In this document: positions 17,301 through 33,700 of the stretch, piece by piece
How positions within the stretch are numbered: position 1 is the stretch's first letter
Layout of the letters: every line of letters begins with the position of its first letter
Origin: Bombus terrestris
Lineage: Eukaryota > Arthropoda > Insecta > Hymenoptera > Apidae
Direction: 5' to 3'
Assembly (NCBI RefSeq): GCF_910591885.1
Contig: NC_063275.1
Span: 558,001-622,000 of the forward strand
Length of the DNA: 64,000 bases
The notes under the pieces: generated by a model
The model's input: only the letters and a program-made list of their open reading frames with translations
Told to the model about the DNA's origin: nothing
Database searches by the model: none
Program-made: the position numbers and the translations under genes

Positions 17301-18240
17301 ATTACTATACAACGTTATACGTTATATCGTATTACTATACAACGTTATACGTTATATCGTATTACTATACAACGTTATACGTTATATCGTATTACTATAC
17401 AACGTTATACGTTATATCGTATTACTATACAACGTTATACGTTATATCGTAATAGTATATAACGTTAGACGTTATATGGTAATACAATATAACGTTATAC
17501 GTTATATGGTAATACAATATAACGTTATACGTTATATCGTAATACTATACAACGTTATACGTTATATCGTAATAGTATATAACGTTATACATTATATCCT
17601 ATTACTATACAACGTTATACGTTATATCGTAATAGTATATAACGTTATACATTATATCCTATTACTATACAACGTTATACGTTATATCGTAATAGTATAT
17701 AACGTTATACGTTATATCGTAATACTATACAACGTTATACGTTATATCGTAATAGTATATAACGTTATACATTATATCCTATTACTATACAACGTTATAC
17801 GTTATATCGTAATAGTATATAACGTTATACCTTATATCGTAATACTATACAACGTTATACGTTATATCGTAATAGTATATAACGTTATACATTATATCCT
17901 ATTACTATACAACGTTATACGTTATATCGTAATAGTATATAACGTTATACATTATATCCTATTACTATACAACGTTATACGTTATATCGTAATAGTATAT
18001 AACGTTATACGTTATATGGTAATACAATATAACGTTATACGTTATATCGTAATACTATACAACGTTATACGTTATATCGTAATAGTATATAACGTTATAC
18101 ATTATATCCTATTACTATACAACGTTATACGTTATATCGTAATAGTATATAACGTTATACATTATATCCTATTACTATACAACGTTATACGTTATATCGT
18201 AATAGTATATAACGTTATACGTTATATCCTATTACTATAC
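14348..18240. repeat. Block of 130 units opened by a 23-bp unit
   Basis: It has 129 full units plus the 23-bp unit at 14348-14370. Rare variants near the start (TTTATATCG at 14,411, TTAGATCG near 14,573, GTAACAGTAAGT at 14,599, ACTGTAC near 14,636) all recur 5,626 bp downstream. GTACTACTATAC near 15,889 and CTTTAC near 15,926 also recur, at 5,296 bp. The second half is dominated by runs of ATTAC-tail units and TTAGACGTTATATGG units. Confidence 0.92.
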
Positions 18241-19973
18241 AACGTTATATCGTAATAGAATATAACGTTATACGTTATATCCTATTACTATACAACGTTA
18301 TACGTTATATCGTAATAGTATATAACGTTATACATTATATCCTATTACTATACAACGTTATACGTTATATCGTAATAGTATATAACGTTATACGTTATAT
18401 CGTAAGACTATACAACGTTATACGTTATATCGCAATACTATACAACGTTATACGTTATATCGTAATAGTATATAACGTTATACGTTATATCGTAATAGTA
18501 TATAACGTTATACGTTATATCGTAACACTATACAACGTTATACGTTATATCGTAATAGTATATAACGTTATACGTTATATCGTATTACTATACAACGTTA
18601 TACGTTATATCGTATTACTATACAACGTTATACGTTATATCGTATTACTATACAACGTTATACGTTATATCGTAATAGTATATAACGTTATACGTTATAT
18701 GGTAATAGTATATAACGTTATACGTTATATGGTAATACAATATAACGTTATACGTTATATCGTAATACTATACAACGTTATACGTTATATCGTAATAGTA
18801 TATAACGTTATACATTATATCCTATTACTATACAACGTTATTCGTTATATCGTAATAGTATATAACGTTATACGTTATATCCTATTACTATACAACGTTA
18901 TACGTTATATCGTAATAGTATATAACGTTAGACGTTATATCGTAATACTATACGACGTTATACGTTATATCGCAATAGTATATAACGATATACGTTATAT
19001 CGTAACACAATATAACGTTATACCTTATATCGTAATACTATACAAGGTTATACGTTATATCGGAATAGTATATAACGTTATACATTATATCCTATTACTA
19101 TACAACGTTATACGTTATATCGTAATACTATACAACGTTATACGTTATATCGCAATACTATACAACGTTATACGTTATATCGTAATAGTATATAACGTTA
19201 TACGTTATATCCGATTACTATACAACGTTATACCTGATATCGTAATACTATACAACATTATACGCTATATCGTATTACTATACAACGTTATACGTTATGT
19301 CGTATTACTATACAACGTTATACGTTATATCGTAATATTATATAACGTTATACGTTATATGGTAATACAATATAACGTTATACGTTATATCGTAACACAA
19401 TATAACGTTATACCGTATATCGTAATACTATACAAGGTTATACGTTATATCGGAATAGTATATAACGTTATACATTATATCCTATTACTATACAACGTTA
19501 TACGTTATATCGTAATACTATACAACGTTATACGTTATATCGCAATACTATACAACGTTATACGTTATATCGTAATAGTATATAACGTTATACGTTATAT
19601 CCGATTACTATACAACGTTATACCTGATATCGTAATACTATACAACATTATACGCTATATCGTATTACTATACAACGTTATACGTTATGTCGTATTACTA
19701 TACAACGTTATACGTTATATCGTAATATTATATAACGTTATACGTTATATGGTAATACAATATAACGTTATACGTTATATCGTAATACTATACAACGTTA
19801 TACGTTATATCGCAATACTATACAACGTTATACGTTATATCGTAATAGTATATAACGTTATACGTTATATGGTAATACAATATAACGTTATACGTTATAT
19901 CGTAATACTATACAACGTTATTCGTTATATCGTAATAGTATATAACGTTATACGTTATATCCTATTACTATAC
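18241..19973. repeat. Block of 58 units opened by a 23-bp unit
   Basis: It has 57 full units plus the 23-bp unit at 18241-18263 (CGTAATAGAATAT tail, as at 13035). It is a longer version of the 13035 block: one extra unit near the start, plus an exact tandem doubling of a 390-bp segment at 18,991-19,770. Confidence 0.92.
18991..19770. repeat. 390-bp tandem doubling (13 units x 2)
   Basis: 18,991-19,380 is followed directly by its copy 19,381-19,770. The marker AACACAATAT, CAAGGTT, GGAATAG, CCGATTAC, CCTGAT, CAACATT, TTATGTCG order is the same in both. One visible difference is TACCTTAT in the first and TACCGTAT in the second (near 19,414). The related block at 13035 has a single copy, so this is a local gain. 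Confidence 0.92.
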
Positions 19974-22216
19974 AACGTTATATCGTAATAGTATATAACG
20001 TTATACGTTATATCCTATTACTATACAACGTTATACTTTATATCGTAATAGTATATAACGTTATACATTATATCCTATTACTATACAACATTATACGTTA
20101 TATCGTAATAGTATATAACGTTATACGTTATATCGTAATACTATACAACGTTATACGTTATATCGCAATACTATACAACGTTATACGTTAGATCGTAATA
20201 GTATATAACGTTATACGTTATATCGTAACAGTAAGTAACGTTATACGTTATATCGTAACACTGTACAACGTTATACGTTATATCGTAATAGTATATAACG
20301 TTATACGTTATATCGTATTACTATACAACGTTATACGTTATTTCGTAATAGTATATAACGTTATACATTATATCCTATTACTATACAACGTTATACGTTA
20401 TATCGTAATAGTATATAACGTTATACATTATATCCTATTACTATACAACGTTATACGTTATATCGTAATAGTATATAACGTTAGACGTTATATCGTAATA
20501 CTATACGACGTTATACGTTATATCGCAATAGTATATAACGTTATACGTTATATCGTAACACAATATAACGTTATACCTTATATCGTAATACTATACAAGG
20601 TTATACGTTATATCGGAATAGTATATAACGTTATACATTATATCCTATTACTATACAACGTTATACGTTATATCGTAATACTATACAACGTTATACGTTA
20701 TATCGCAATACTATACAACGTTATACGTTATATCGTAATAGTATATAACGTTATACGTTATATCCGATTACTATACAACGTTATACCTGATATCGTAATA
20801 CTATACAACATTATACGCTATATCGTATTACTATACAACGTTATACGTTATGTCGTATTACTATACAACGTTATACGTTATATCGCAATAGTATATAACG
20901 TTATACGTTATATCGTAACACAATATAACGTTATACCTTATATCGTAATACTATACAAGGTTATACGTTATATCGTAATACTATACAACGTTATACGTTA
21001 TATCGTATTACTATACAACGTTATACGTTATATCGTATTACTATACAACGTTATACGTTATATCGTATTACTATACAACGATATACGTTATATCGTAATA
21101 GTATATAACGTTATACGTTATATGGTAATACAATATAACGTTATACGTTATATCGTAATAGTATATAACGTTATACGTTATATCGTACTACTATACAACG
21201 TTATACGTTATATCGTATTACTTTACAACGTTATACGTTATATCGTAATAGTATATAACGTTATACGTTATATGGTAATACAATATAAAGTTATACGTTA
21301 TATCGTAATACTATACAAGGTTATACGTTATATCGGAATAGTATATAACGTTATACGTTATATCGTACTACTATACAACGTTATACGTTATATCGTATTA
21401 CTTTACAACGTTATACGTTATATCGTATTACTATACAACGTTATACGTTATATCGTAATAGTATATAACGTTATACGTTATATGGTAATACAATATAAAG
21501 TTATACGTTATATCGTATTACTATACAACGTTATACGTTATATCGTAATAGTATATAACGTTATACGTTATATGGTAATTCAATATAACGTTATACGTTA
21601 TATCGTATTACTATACAACGTTATACGTTATATCGTATTACTATACAACGATATACGTTATATCGTAATAGTATATAACGTTATACGTTATATGGTAATA
21701 CAATATAACGTTATACGTTATATCGTAATAGTATATAACGTTATACGTTATATCGTACTACTATACAACGTTATACGTTATATCGTATTACTTTACAACG
21801 TTATACGTTATATCGTATTACTATACAACGTTATACGTTATATCGTAATAGTATATAACGTTATACGTTATATGGTAATACAATATAAAGTTATACGTTA
21901 TATCGTAATACTATACAAGGTTATACGTTATATCGGAATAGTATATAACGTTATACATTATATCCTATTACTATACAACGTTATACGTTATATCGTAATA
22001 CTATACAACGTTATACGTTATATCGCAATACTATACAACGTTATACGTTATATCGCAATACTATACAACGTTATACGTTATATCGTAATAGTATATAACG
22101 TTATACGTTATATGGTAATACAATATAACGTTATACGTTATATCGTAATACTATACAACGTTATTCGTTATATCGTAATAGTATATAACGTTATACGTTA
22201 TATCCTATTACTATAC
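19974..22216. repeat. Block of 75 units opened by a 23-bp unit
   Basis: It has 74 full units plus the 23-bp unit at 19974-19996. The first 1.2 kb repeat the start of the 14348 block, but 11 units (330 bp) are missing relative to it, so the spacing falls from 5,626 to 5,296 bp. The later part has GTACTACTATAC near 21,187, 21,367 and 21,757 and TATAAAGTT variants near 21,288, 21,498 and 21,888, showing local reshuffling. Confidence 0.91.
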
Positions 22217-25200
22217 AACGTTATATCGTAATAGTATATAACGTTATACGTTATATCCGATTACTATACAACGTTATACCTTATATCGTAATACTATACA
22301 ACATTATACGCTATATCGTATTACTATACAACGTTATACGTTATGTCGTATTACTATACAACGTTATACGTTATATCGTAATAGTATATAACGTTATACG
22401 TTATATGGTAATACAATATAACGTTATACGTTATATCGTAATACTATACAACGTTATACGTTATATCGTATTACTATACAACGTTATACGTTATGTCGTA
22501 TTACTATACAACGTTATACGTTATATCGTAATAGTATATAACGTTATACGTTATATGGTAATACAATATAACGTTATACGTTATATCGTAATACTATACA
22601 ACGTTATACGTTATATCGTATTACTATACAACGTTATACGTTATATCGTAATACTATACAACGTTATACGTTATATCGTAATAGTATATAACGTTATACA
22701 TTATATCCTATTACTATACAACGTTATACGTTATATCGTAATAGTATATAACGTTATACGTTATATGGTAATACAATATAACGTTATACGTTATATCGTA
22801 ATACTATACAACGTTATACGTTATATCGTAATACTATATAACGTTATACATTATATCCTATTACTATACAACGTTATACGTTATATCGTAATAGTATATA
22901 ACGTTATACGTTATATCGTAATAGTATATAACGTTATACGTTATATGGTAATAGTATATAACGTTATACGTTATATGGTAATAGTATATAACGTTATACG
23001 TTATATGGTAATACAATATAGCGTTATACGTTATATCGTAATACTATACAACGTTATACGTTATATCGTAATAGTATATAACGTTATACATTATATCCTA
23101 TTACGATATAACGTTATACGTTATATCGTAATAGTATATAACGTTATACATTATATCCTATTACTATACAACGTTATACGTTATATCGTAATAGTATATA
23201 ACGTTAGACGTTATATCGTAATACTATACGACGTTATACGTTATATCGCAATAGTATATAACGTTATACGTTATATCGTAACACAATATAACGTTATACC
23301 TTATATCGTAATACTATACAAGGTTATACGTTATATCGGAATAGTATATAACGTTATACATTATATCCTATTACTATACAACGTTATACGTTATATCGTA
23401 ATACTATACAACGTTATACGTTATATCGCAATACTATACAACGTTATACGTTATATCGTAATAGTATATAACGTTATACGTTATATCCGATTACTATACA
23501 ACGTTATACCTTATATCGTAATACTATACAACATTATACGCTATATCGTATTACTATATAACGTTATACGTTATGTCGTATTACTATACAACGTTATACG
23601 TTATATCGTAATAGTATATAACGTTATACGTTATATGGTAATACAATATAACGTTATACGTTATATCGTAATACTATACAACGTTATACGTTATATCTTA
23701 ATAGTATATAACGTTATACGTTATATCGTATTACTATACAACGTTATACGTTATATCGTATTACTATACAACGTTATACGTTATATCGTATTACTATACA
23801 ACGTTATACGTTATATCGTAATAGTATATAACGTTAGACGTTATATGGTAATACAATATAACGTTATACGTTATATGGTAATACAATATAACGTTATACG
23901 TTATATCGTAATACTATACAACGTTATACGTTATATCGTAATAGTATATAACGTTATACATTATATCCTATTACTATACAACGTTATACGTTATATCGTA
24001 ATAGTATATAACGTTATACATTATATCCTATTACTATACAACGTTATACGTTATATCGTAATAGTATATAACGTTATACGTTATATCGTAATACTATACA
24101 ACGTTATACGTTATATCGTAATAGTATATAACGTTATACATTATATCCTATTACTATACAACGTTATACGTTATATCGTAATAGTATATAACGTTATACC
24201 TTATATCGTAATACTATACAACGTTATACGTTATATCGTATTACTATACAACGTTATACATTATATCCTATTACTATACAACGTTATACGTTATATCGTA
24301 ATAGTATATAACGTTATACATTATATCCTATTACTATACAACGTTATACGTTATATCGTAATAGTATATAACGTTATACATTATATCCTATTACTATACA
24401 ACGTTATACGTTATATCGTAATAGTATATAACGTTAGACGTTATATCGTAATACTATACGACGTTATACGTTATATCGCAATAGTATATAACGTTATACG
24501 TTATATCGTAACACAATATAACGTTATACCTTATATCGTAATACTATACAAGGTTATACGTTATATCGGAATAGTATATAACGTTATACATTATATCCTA
24601 TTACTATACAACGTTATACGTTATATCGTAATACTATACAACGTTATACGTTATATCGCAATACTATACAACGTTATACGTTATATCGTAATAGTATATA
24701 ACGTTATACGTTATATGCGATTACTATACAACGTTATACCTTATATCGTAATACTATACAACATTATACGCTATATCGTATTACTATACAACGTTATACG
24801 TTATGTCGTATTACTATACAACGTTATACGTTATATCGTAATAGTATATAACGTTATACGTTATATGGTAATACAATATAACGTTATACGTTATATCGTA
24901 ATACTATACAACGTTATACGTTATATCTTAATAGTATATAACGTTATACGTTATATCGTATTACTATACAACGTTATACGTTATATCGTATTACTATACA
25001 ACGTTATACGTTATATCGTATTACTATACAACGTTATACGTTATATCGTAATAGTATATAACGTTAGACGTTATATGGTAATACAATATAACGTTATACG
25101 ATATATGGTAATACAATATAACGTTATACGTTATATCGTAATACTATACAACGTTATACGTTATATCGTAATAGTATATAACGTTATACATTATATCCTA

Positions 25201-28200
25201 TTACTATACAACGTTATACGTTATATCGTAATAGTATATAACGTTATACATTATATCCTATTACTATACAACGTTATACGTTATATCGTAATAGTATATA
25301 ACGTTATACGTTATATCGTAATACTATACAACGTTATACGTTATATCGTAATAGTATATAACGTTATACATTATATCCTATTACTATACAACGTTATACG
25401 TTATATCGTAATAGTATATAACGTTATACCTTATATCGTAATACTATACAACGTTATACGTTATATCGTATTACTATACAACGTTATACATTATATCCTA
25501 TTACTATACAACGTTATACGTTATATCGTAATAGTATATAACGTTATACATTATATCCTATTACTATACAACGTTATACGTTATATCGTAATAGTATATA
25601 ACGTTATACATTATATCCTATTACTATACAACGTTATACGTTATATCGTAATAGTATATAACGTTATACGTTATATGGTAATACAATATAACGTTATACC
25701 TTATATTGTAATACTATACAACGTTATACGTTATATCGTAATAGTATATAACGTTATACATTATATCCTATTACTATACAACGTTATACGTTATATCGTA
25801 ATAGTATATAACGTTATACGTTATATCGTAATACTATACAACGTTATACGTTATATCGCAATACTATACAACGTTATACGTTATATCGTAATAGTATATA
25901 ACGTTATACGTTATATCGTATTACTATACAGCGTTATACGTTATATCGTAATAGTATATAACGTTAGACGTTATATCGTAATACTATACGACGTTATACG
26001 TTATATCGCAATAGTATATAATGTTATACGTTATATCGTAACACAATATAACGTTATACCTTATATCGTAATACTATGCAAGGTTATACGTTATATCGGA
26101 ATAGTATATAACGTTATACATTATATCCTATTACTATACAACGTTATACGTTATATCGTATTACTATACAACGTTATACGTTATATCGTAATACTATACA
26201 ACGTTATACGTTATATCGTAATAGTATATAACGTTATACGTTATATGGTAATACAATATAACGTTATACCTTATATCGTAATACTATACAACGTTATACG
26301 TTATATCGTATTACTATACAACGTTATACGTTATATCGTATTACTATACAACGATATACGTTATATCGTAATAGTATATAACGTTATACGTTATATGGTA
26401 ATACAATATAACGTTATACGTTATATCGTAATAGTATGTAACGTTATACGTTATATCGTACTACTATACAACGTTATACGTTATATCGTATTACTATACA
26501 ACGTTATACGTTATATCGTATTACTATACAACGTTATTCGTTATATCGTAATAGTATATAACGTTAGACGTTATATGGTAATACAATATAACGTTATACG
26601 TTATATGGTAATACAATATAACGTTATACGTTATATCGTAATACTATACAACGTTATACGCTATATCGTAATAGTATATAACGTTATACATTATATCCTA
26701 TTACTATACAACGTTATACGTTATATCGTAATAGTATATAACGTTATACATTATATCCTATTACTATACAACGTTATACGTTATATCGTAATAGTATATA
26801 ACGTTATACCTTATATCGTAATACTATACAACGTTATACGTTATATCGTAATAGTATATAACGTTATACATTATATCCTATTACTATACAACGTTATACG
26901 TTATATCGTAATAGTATATAACGTTATACCTTATATCGTAATACTATACAACGTTATACGTTATATCGTATTACTATACAACGTTATACATTATATCCTA
27001 TTACTATACAACGTTATACGTTATATCGTAATAGTATATAACGTTATACATTATATCCTATTACTATACAACGTTATACGTTATATCGTAATAGTATATA
27101 ACGTTATACATTATATCCTATTACTATACAACGTTATACGTTATATCGTAATAGTATATAACGTTATACGTTATATGGTAATACAATATAACGTTATACC
27201 TTATATTGTAATACTATACAACGTTATACGTTATATCGTAATAGTATATAACGTTATACATTATATCCTATTACTATACAACGTTATACGTTATATCGTA
27301 ATAGTATATAACGTTATACGTTATATCGTAATACTATACAACGTTATACGTTATATCGCAATACTATACAACGTTATACGTTATATCGTAATAGTATATA
27401 ACGTTATACGTTATATGGTAATACAATATAACGTTATACGTTATATCGTAATACTATACAACGTTATACGTTATATCGTAATAGTATATAACGTTATACG
27501 TTATATGGTAATACAATATAACGTTATACTTTATATCGTAATATTATACAACGTTATACGTTATATCGTATTACTATACAACGTTATACGTTATATTGTA
27601 TTACTATACAGCGTTATACGTTATATCGCAATAGTATATAACGTTATACGTTATATGGTAATAGTATATAACGTTATACGTTATATGGTAATAGTATATA
27701 ACGTTATACGTTATATGGTAATACAATATAGCGTTATACGTTATATCGTAATACTATACAACGTTATACGTTATATCGTAATAGTATATAACGTTATACA
27801 TTATATCCTATTACTATATAACGTTATACGTTATATCGTAATAGTATATAAAGTTATACATTATATCCTATTACTATACAACGTTATACGTTATATCGTA
27901 ATAGTATATAACGTTAGACGTTATATCGTAATACTATACGACGTTATACGTTATATCGCAATAGTATATAATGTTATACGTTATATCGTAACACAATATA
28001 ACGTTATACCTTATATCGTAATACTATACATGGTTATACGTTATATCGGAATAGTATATAACGTTATACATTATATCCTATTACTATACAACGTTATACG
28101 TTATATCGTATTACTATACAACGTTATACGTTATATCGTAATACTATACAACGTTATACGTTATATCGTAATAGTATACAACGTTATACGTTATATCGTA

Positions 28201-28989
28201 ATAGTATATAACGTTATACGTTATATCGTAACACTATAGAACGTTATACGTTATATCGTAATAGTATATAACGTTATACGTTATATCGTATTACTATGCA
28301 ACGTTATACGTTATATCGTATTACTATACAACGTTATACGTTATATCGTATTACTATACAACGTTGTACGTTATATCGTAATAGTATATAACGTTATACG
28401 TTATATGGTAATACAATATAACGTTACACGTTATATCGTAATACTATACAACGTTATACATTATATCCTATTACTATACAACGTTATACGTTATATCGTA
28501 ACACTATAGAACGTTATACGTTATATCGTAATAGGATATAACGTTATACGTTATATCGCAATACTATACAACGTTATACGTTATATCGTAATAGTATATA
28601 ACGTTATACGTTATATGGTAATACAATATAACGTTATACGTTATATCGTAATACTATACAACGTTATACGTTATATCGTAATAGTATATAACGTTATACG
28701 TTATATGGTAATACAATATAACGTTATACCTTATATCGTAATACTATACAACGTTATACGTTATATCGTATTACTATACAACGTTATACGTTATATCGTA
28801 TTACTACACAACGTTATACGTTATATCGTAATAGTATATAACGTTATACGTTATATAGTAATAGTATATAACGTTATACGTTATATGGTAATACAATATA
28901 ACGTTATACGTTATATCGTAATACTATACAACGTTATACGTTATATCGTAATAGTATATAACGTTATACATTATATCCTATTACTATAC
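22217..28989. repeat. Longest block, 226 units, opened by a 23-bp unit
   Basis: It has 225 full units plus the 23-bp unit at 22217-22239; unusually, the next unit is CCGATTAC rather than CCTATTAC. It holds two copies of a 1,230-bp repeat (about 23,116-25,660). The stretch at about 26,574-28,150 resembles 951-2,520 and 5,917-7,490. Its single long open frame (22405-28239) ends at a TAG made by CTATAC to CTATAG. The same CTATAG change occurs again at 28,507-28,509. Confidence 0.92.
23116..25660. repeat. 1,230-bp tandem higher-order repeat, second locus
   Basis: Two 41-unit copies, about 23,116-24,345 and 24,346-25,660, share the same order of TTAGACG, TACGACG, AACACAATAT, CAAGGTT, CCGATTAC (GCGATTAC in the second), CAACATT and TTATGTCG units. 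The second copy ends where a TTAGACG unit is replaced by a GGTAATAC unit. Confidence 0.9.
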
Positions 28990-30122
28990 AACGTTATATC
29001 GTAATAGTATATAACGTTATACGTTATATCCTATTACTATACAACGTTATACGTTATATCGTAATAGTATATAACGTTATACGTTATATCGTAATACTAT
29101 ACAACGTTATACGTTATATCGTAATAGTATATAACGTTATACGTTATATGGTAATACAATATAACGTTATACCTTATATCGGAATACTATACAACGTTAT
29201 ACGTTATATCGTATTACTATACAACGTTATACGTTATATCGTATTACTATACAACGTTATACGTTATATCGTAATAGTATATAACGTTATACGTTATATG
29301 GTAATAGTATATAACGTTATACGTTATATCGTATTACTATACAACGTTATACGTTATATCGTAATAGTATATAACGTTAGACGTTATATCGTAATAGTAT
29401 ATAACGTTATACGTTATATGGTAATACAATATAGCGTTATACGTTATATCGTAATACTATACAACGTTATACGTTATATCGTAATAGTATATAACGTTAT
29501 ACCTTATATCGTAATACTATACAAGGTTATACGTTATATCGGAATAGTATATAACGTTATACATTATATCCTATTACTATACAACGTTATACGTTATATC
29601 GTAATACTATACAACGTTATACGTTATATCGCAATACTATACAACGTTATACGTTATATCGTATTACTATACAACGTTATACGTTATATCGTATTACTAT
29701 ACAACGTTATACGTTATATCGTAATAGTATATAACGTTATACGTTATATGGTAATAGTATATAACGTTATACGTTATATGGTAATAGTATATAACGTTAT
29801 ACGTTATATGGTAATACAATATAGCGTTATACGTTATATCGTAATACTATACAACGTTATACGTTATATCGTAATAGTATATAACGTTATACATTATATC
29901 CTATTACTATATAACGTTATACGTTATGTCGTAATAGTATATAACGTTATACGTTATATGGTAATACAATATAACGTTATACCTTATATCGTAATATTAT
30001 ACAACGTTATACGTTATATCGTATTACTATACAACGTTATACGTTATATCGTATTACTATACAACGTTATACGTTATATCGTAATAGTATATAACGTTAT
30101 ACGTTATATGGTAATAGTATAT
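28990..30122. repeat. Block of 38 units opened by a 23-bp unit
   Basis: It has 37 full units plus the 23-bp unit at 28990-29012. It is the first block with the opening series typical of the right half: CCTATTAC, CGTAATAG, CGTAATAC, CGTAATAG, GGTAATAC, then a CCTTATATCGGAATAC unit. The end carries several successive GGTAATAG units. Confidence 0.91.
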
Positions 30123-30775
30123 AACGTTATATGGTAATAGTATATAACGTTATACGTTATATGGTAATACAATATAGCGTTATACGTTATATCGTAATAC
30201 TATACAACGTTATACGTTATATCGTAATAGTATATAACGTTATACATTATATCCTATTACTATATAACGTTATACGTTATATCGTAATAGTATATAACGT
30301 TATACATTATATCCTATTACTATACAACGTTATACGTTATATCGTAATAGTATATAACGTTAGACGTTATATCGTAATACTATACGACGTTATACGTTAT
30401 ATCGCAATAGTATATAACGTTATACGTTATATCGTAACACAATATAACGTTATACCTTATATCGTAATACTATACAAGGTTATACGTTATATCGGAATAG
30501 TATATAACGTTATACATTATATCCTATTACTATACAACGTTATACGTTATATCGTAATACTATACAACGTTATACGTTATATCGCAATACTATACAACGT
30601 TATACGTTATATCGCAATACTATACAACGTTATACGTTATATCGTAATAGTATATAACGTTATACGTTATATGGTAATACAATATAACGTTATACGTTAT
30701 ATCGTAATACTATACAACGTTATTCGTTATATCGTAATAGTATATAACGTTATACGTTATATCCTATTACTATAC
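30123..30775. repeat. Block of 22 units opened by an atypical 23-bp unit
   Basis: It has 21 full units plus the 23-bp unit at 30123-30145. This is the only short unit with an ATGGTAATAG tail, and its neighbours on both sides are GGTAATAG or GGTAATAC units. It is therefore probably a separate 7-bp loss, not a copy of the common short unit. Later units match the end of the 19974 block. Confidence 0.91.
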
Positions 30776-33700
30776 AACGTTATATCGTAATAGTATATAA
30801 CGTTATACGTTATATCCGATTACTATACAACGTTATACCTTATATCGTAATACTATACAACATTATACGCTATATCGTATTACTATACAACGTTATACGT
30901 TATGTCGTATTACTATACAACGTTATACGTTATATCGTAATAGTATATAACGTTATACGTTATATGGTAATACAATATAACGTTATACGTTATATCGTAA
31001 TACTATACAACGTTATACGTTATATCGTGTTACTATACAACGTTGTACGTTATGTCGTATTACTATACAACGTTATACGTTATATCGTAATAGTATATAA
31101 CGTTATACGTTATATGGTAATACAATATAACGTTATACGTTATATCGTAATACTATACAACGTTATACGTTATATCGTATTACTATACAACGTTATACGT
31201 TATATCGTAATACTATACAACGTTATACGTTATATCGTAATAGTATATAACGTTATACATTATATCCTATTACTATACAACGTTATACGTTATATCGTAA
31301 TAGTATATAACGTTATACATTATATCCTATTACTATACAACGTTATACGTTATATCGTAATAGTATATAACGTTATACGTTATATGGTAATACAATATAA
31401 CGTTATACGTTATATCGTAATACTATACAACGTTATACGTTATATCGTAATAGTATATAACGTTATACATTATATCCTATTACTATACAACGTTATACGT
31501 TATATCGTAATAGTATATAACGTTATACATTATATCCTATTACTATACAACGTTATACGTTATATCGTAATAGTATATAACGTTATACGTTATATCGTAA
31601 TAGTATATAACGTTATACGTTATATGGTAATAGTATATAACGTTATACGTTATATGGTAATAGTATATAACGTTATACGTTATATTGTAATACAATATAG
31701 CGTTATACGTTATATCGTAATACTATACAACGTTATACGTTATATCGTAATAGTATATAACGTTATACATTATATCCTATTACTATATAACGTTATACGT
31801 TATATCGTAATAGTATATAACGTTATACATTATATCCTATTACTATACAACGTTATACGTTATATCGTAATAGTATATAACGTTAGACGTTATATCGTAA
31901 TACTATACGACGTTATACGTTATATCGCAATAGTATATAACGTTATACGTTATATCGTAACACAATATAACGTTATACCTTATATCGTAATACTATACAA
32001 GGTTATACGTTATATCGGAATAGTATATAACGTTATACATTATATCCTATTACTATACAACGTTATACGTTATATCGTAATACTATACAACGTTATACGT
32101 TATATCGCAATACTATACAACGTTATACGTTATATCGTAATAGTATATAACGTTATACGTTATATCCGATTACTATACAACGTTATACCTTATATCGTAA
32201 TACTATACAACATTATACGCTATATCGTATTACTATACAACGTTATACGTTATGTCGTATTACTATACAACGTTATACGTTATATCGTAATAGTATATAA
32301 CGTTATACGTTATATGGTAATACAATATAACGTTATACGTTATATCGTAATACTATACAACGTTATACGTTATATCTTAATAGTATATAACGTTATACGT
32401 TATATCGTATTACTATACAACGTTATACGTTATATCGTATTACTATACAACGTTATACGTTATATCGTATTACTATACAACGTTATACGTTATATCGTAA
32501 TAGTATATAACGTTAGACGTTATATGGTAATACAATATAACGTTATACGTTATATGGTAATACAATATAACGTTATACGTTATATCGTAATACTATACAA
32601 CGTTATACGTTATATCGTAATAGTATATAACGTTATACATTATATCCTATTACTATACAACGTTATACGTTATATCGTAATAGTATATAACGTTATACAT
32701 TATATCCTATTACTATACAACGTTATACGTTATATCGTAATAGTATATAACGTTATACGTTATATCGTAATATTATACAACGTTATACGTTATATCGTAA
32801 TAGTATATAACGTTATACATTATATCCTATTACTATACAACGTTATACGTTATATCGTAATAGTATATAACGTTATACCTTATATCGTAATACTATACAA
32901 CGTTATACGTTATATCGTATTACTATACAACGTTATACATTATATCCTATTACTATACAACGTTATACGTTATATCGTAATAGTATATAACGTTATACAT
33001 TATATCCTATTACTATACAACGTTATACGTTATATCGTAATAGTATATAACGTTATACATTATATCCTATTACTATACAACGTTATACGTTATATCGTAA
33101 TAGTATATAACGTTAGACGTTATATCGTAATACTATACGACGTTATACGTTATATCGCAATAGTATATAACGTTATACGTTATATCGTAACACAATATAA
33201 CGTTATACCTTATATCGTAATACTATACAAGGTTATACGTTATATCGGAATAGTATATAACGTTATACATTATATCCTATTACTATACAACGTTATACGT
33301 TATATCGTAATACTATACAACGTTATACGTTATATCGCAATACTATACAACGTTATACGTTATATCGTAATAGTATATAACGTTATACGTTATATCCGAT
33401 TACTATACAACGTTATACCTTATATCGTAATACTATACAACATTATACGCTATATCGTATTACTATACAACGTTATACGTTATGTCGTATTACTATACAA
33501 CGTTATACGTTATATCGTAATAGTATATAACGTTATACGTTATATGGTAATACAATATAACGTTATACGTTATATCGTAATACTATACAACGTTATACGT
33601 TATATCTTAATAGTATATAACGTTATACGTTATATCGTATTACTATACAACGTTATACGTTATATCGTATTACTATACAACGTTATACGTTATATCGTAT

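Larger units (their letters stand above)
12990..21246. repeat. Segmental duplication, 5,206-5,626 bp spacing
   Basis: About 12,990-15,950 corresponds to about 18,196-21,246. Spacing rises from 5,206 to 5,236 (one unit gained), to 5,626 (390-bp doubling gained), then falls to 5,296 (11 units lost). Shared rare marks include GAATAT short units, GATATACG, GTAACAGTAAGT, ACTGTAC, GTACTACTATAC and CTTTAC. Confidence 0.89.
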
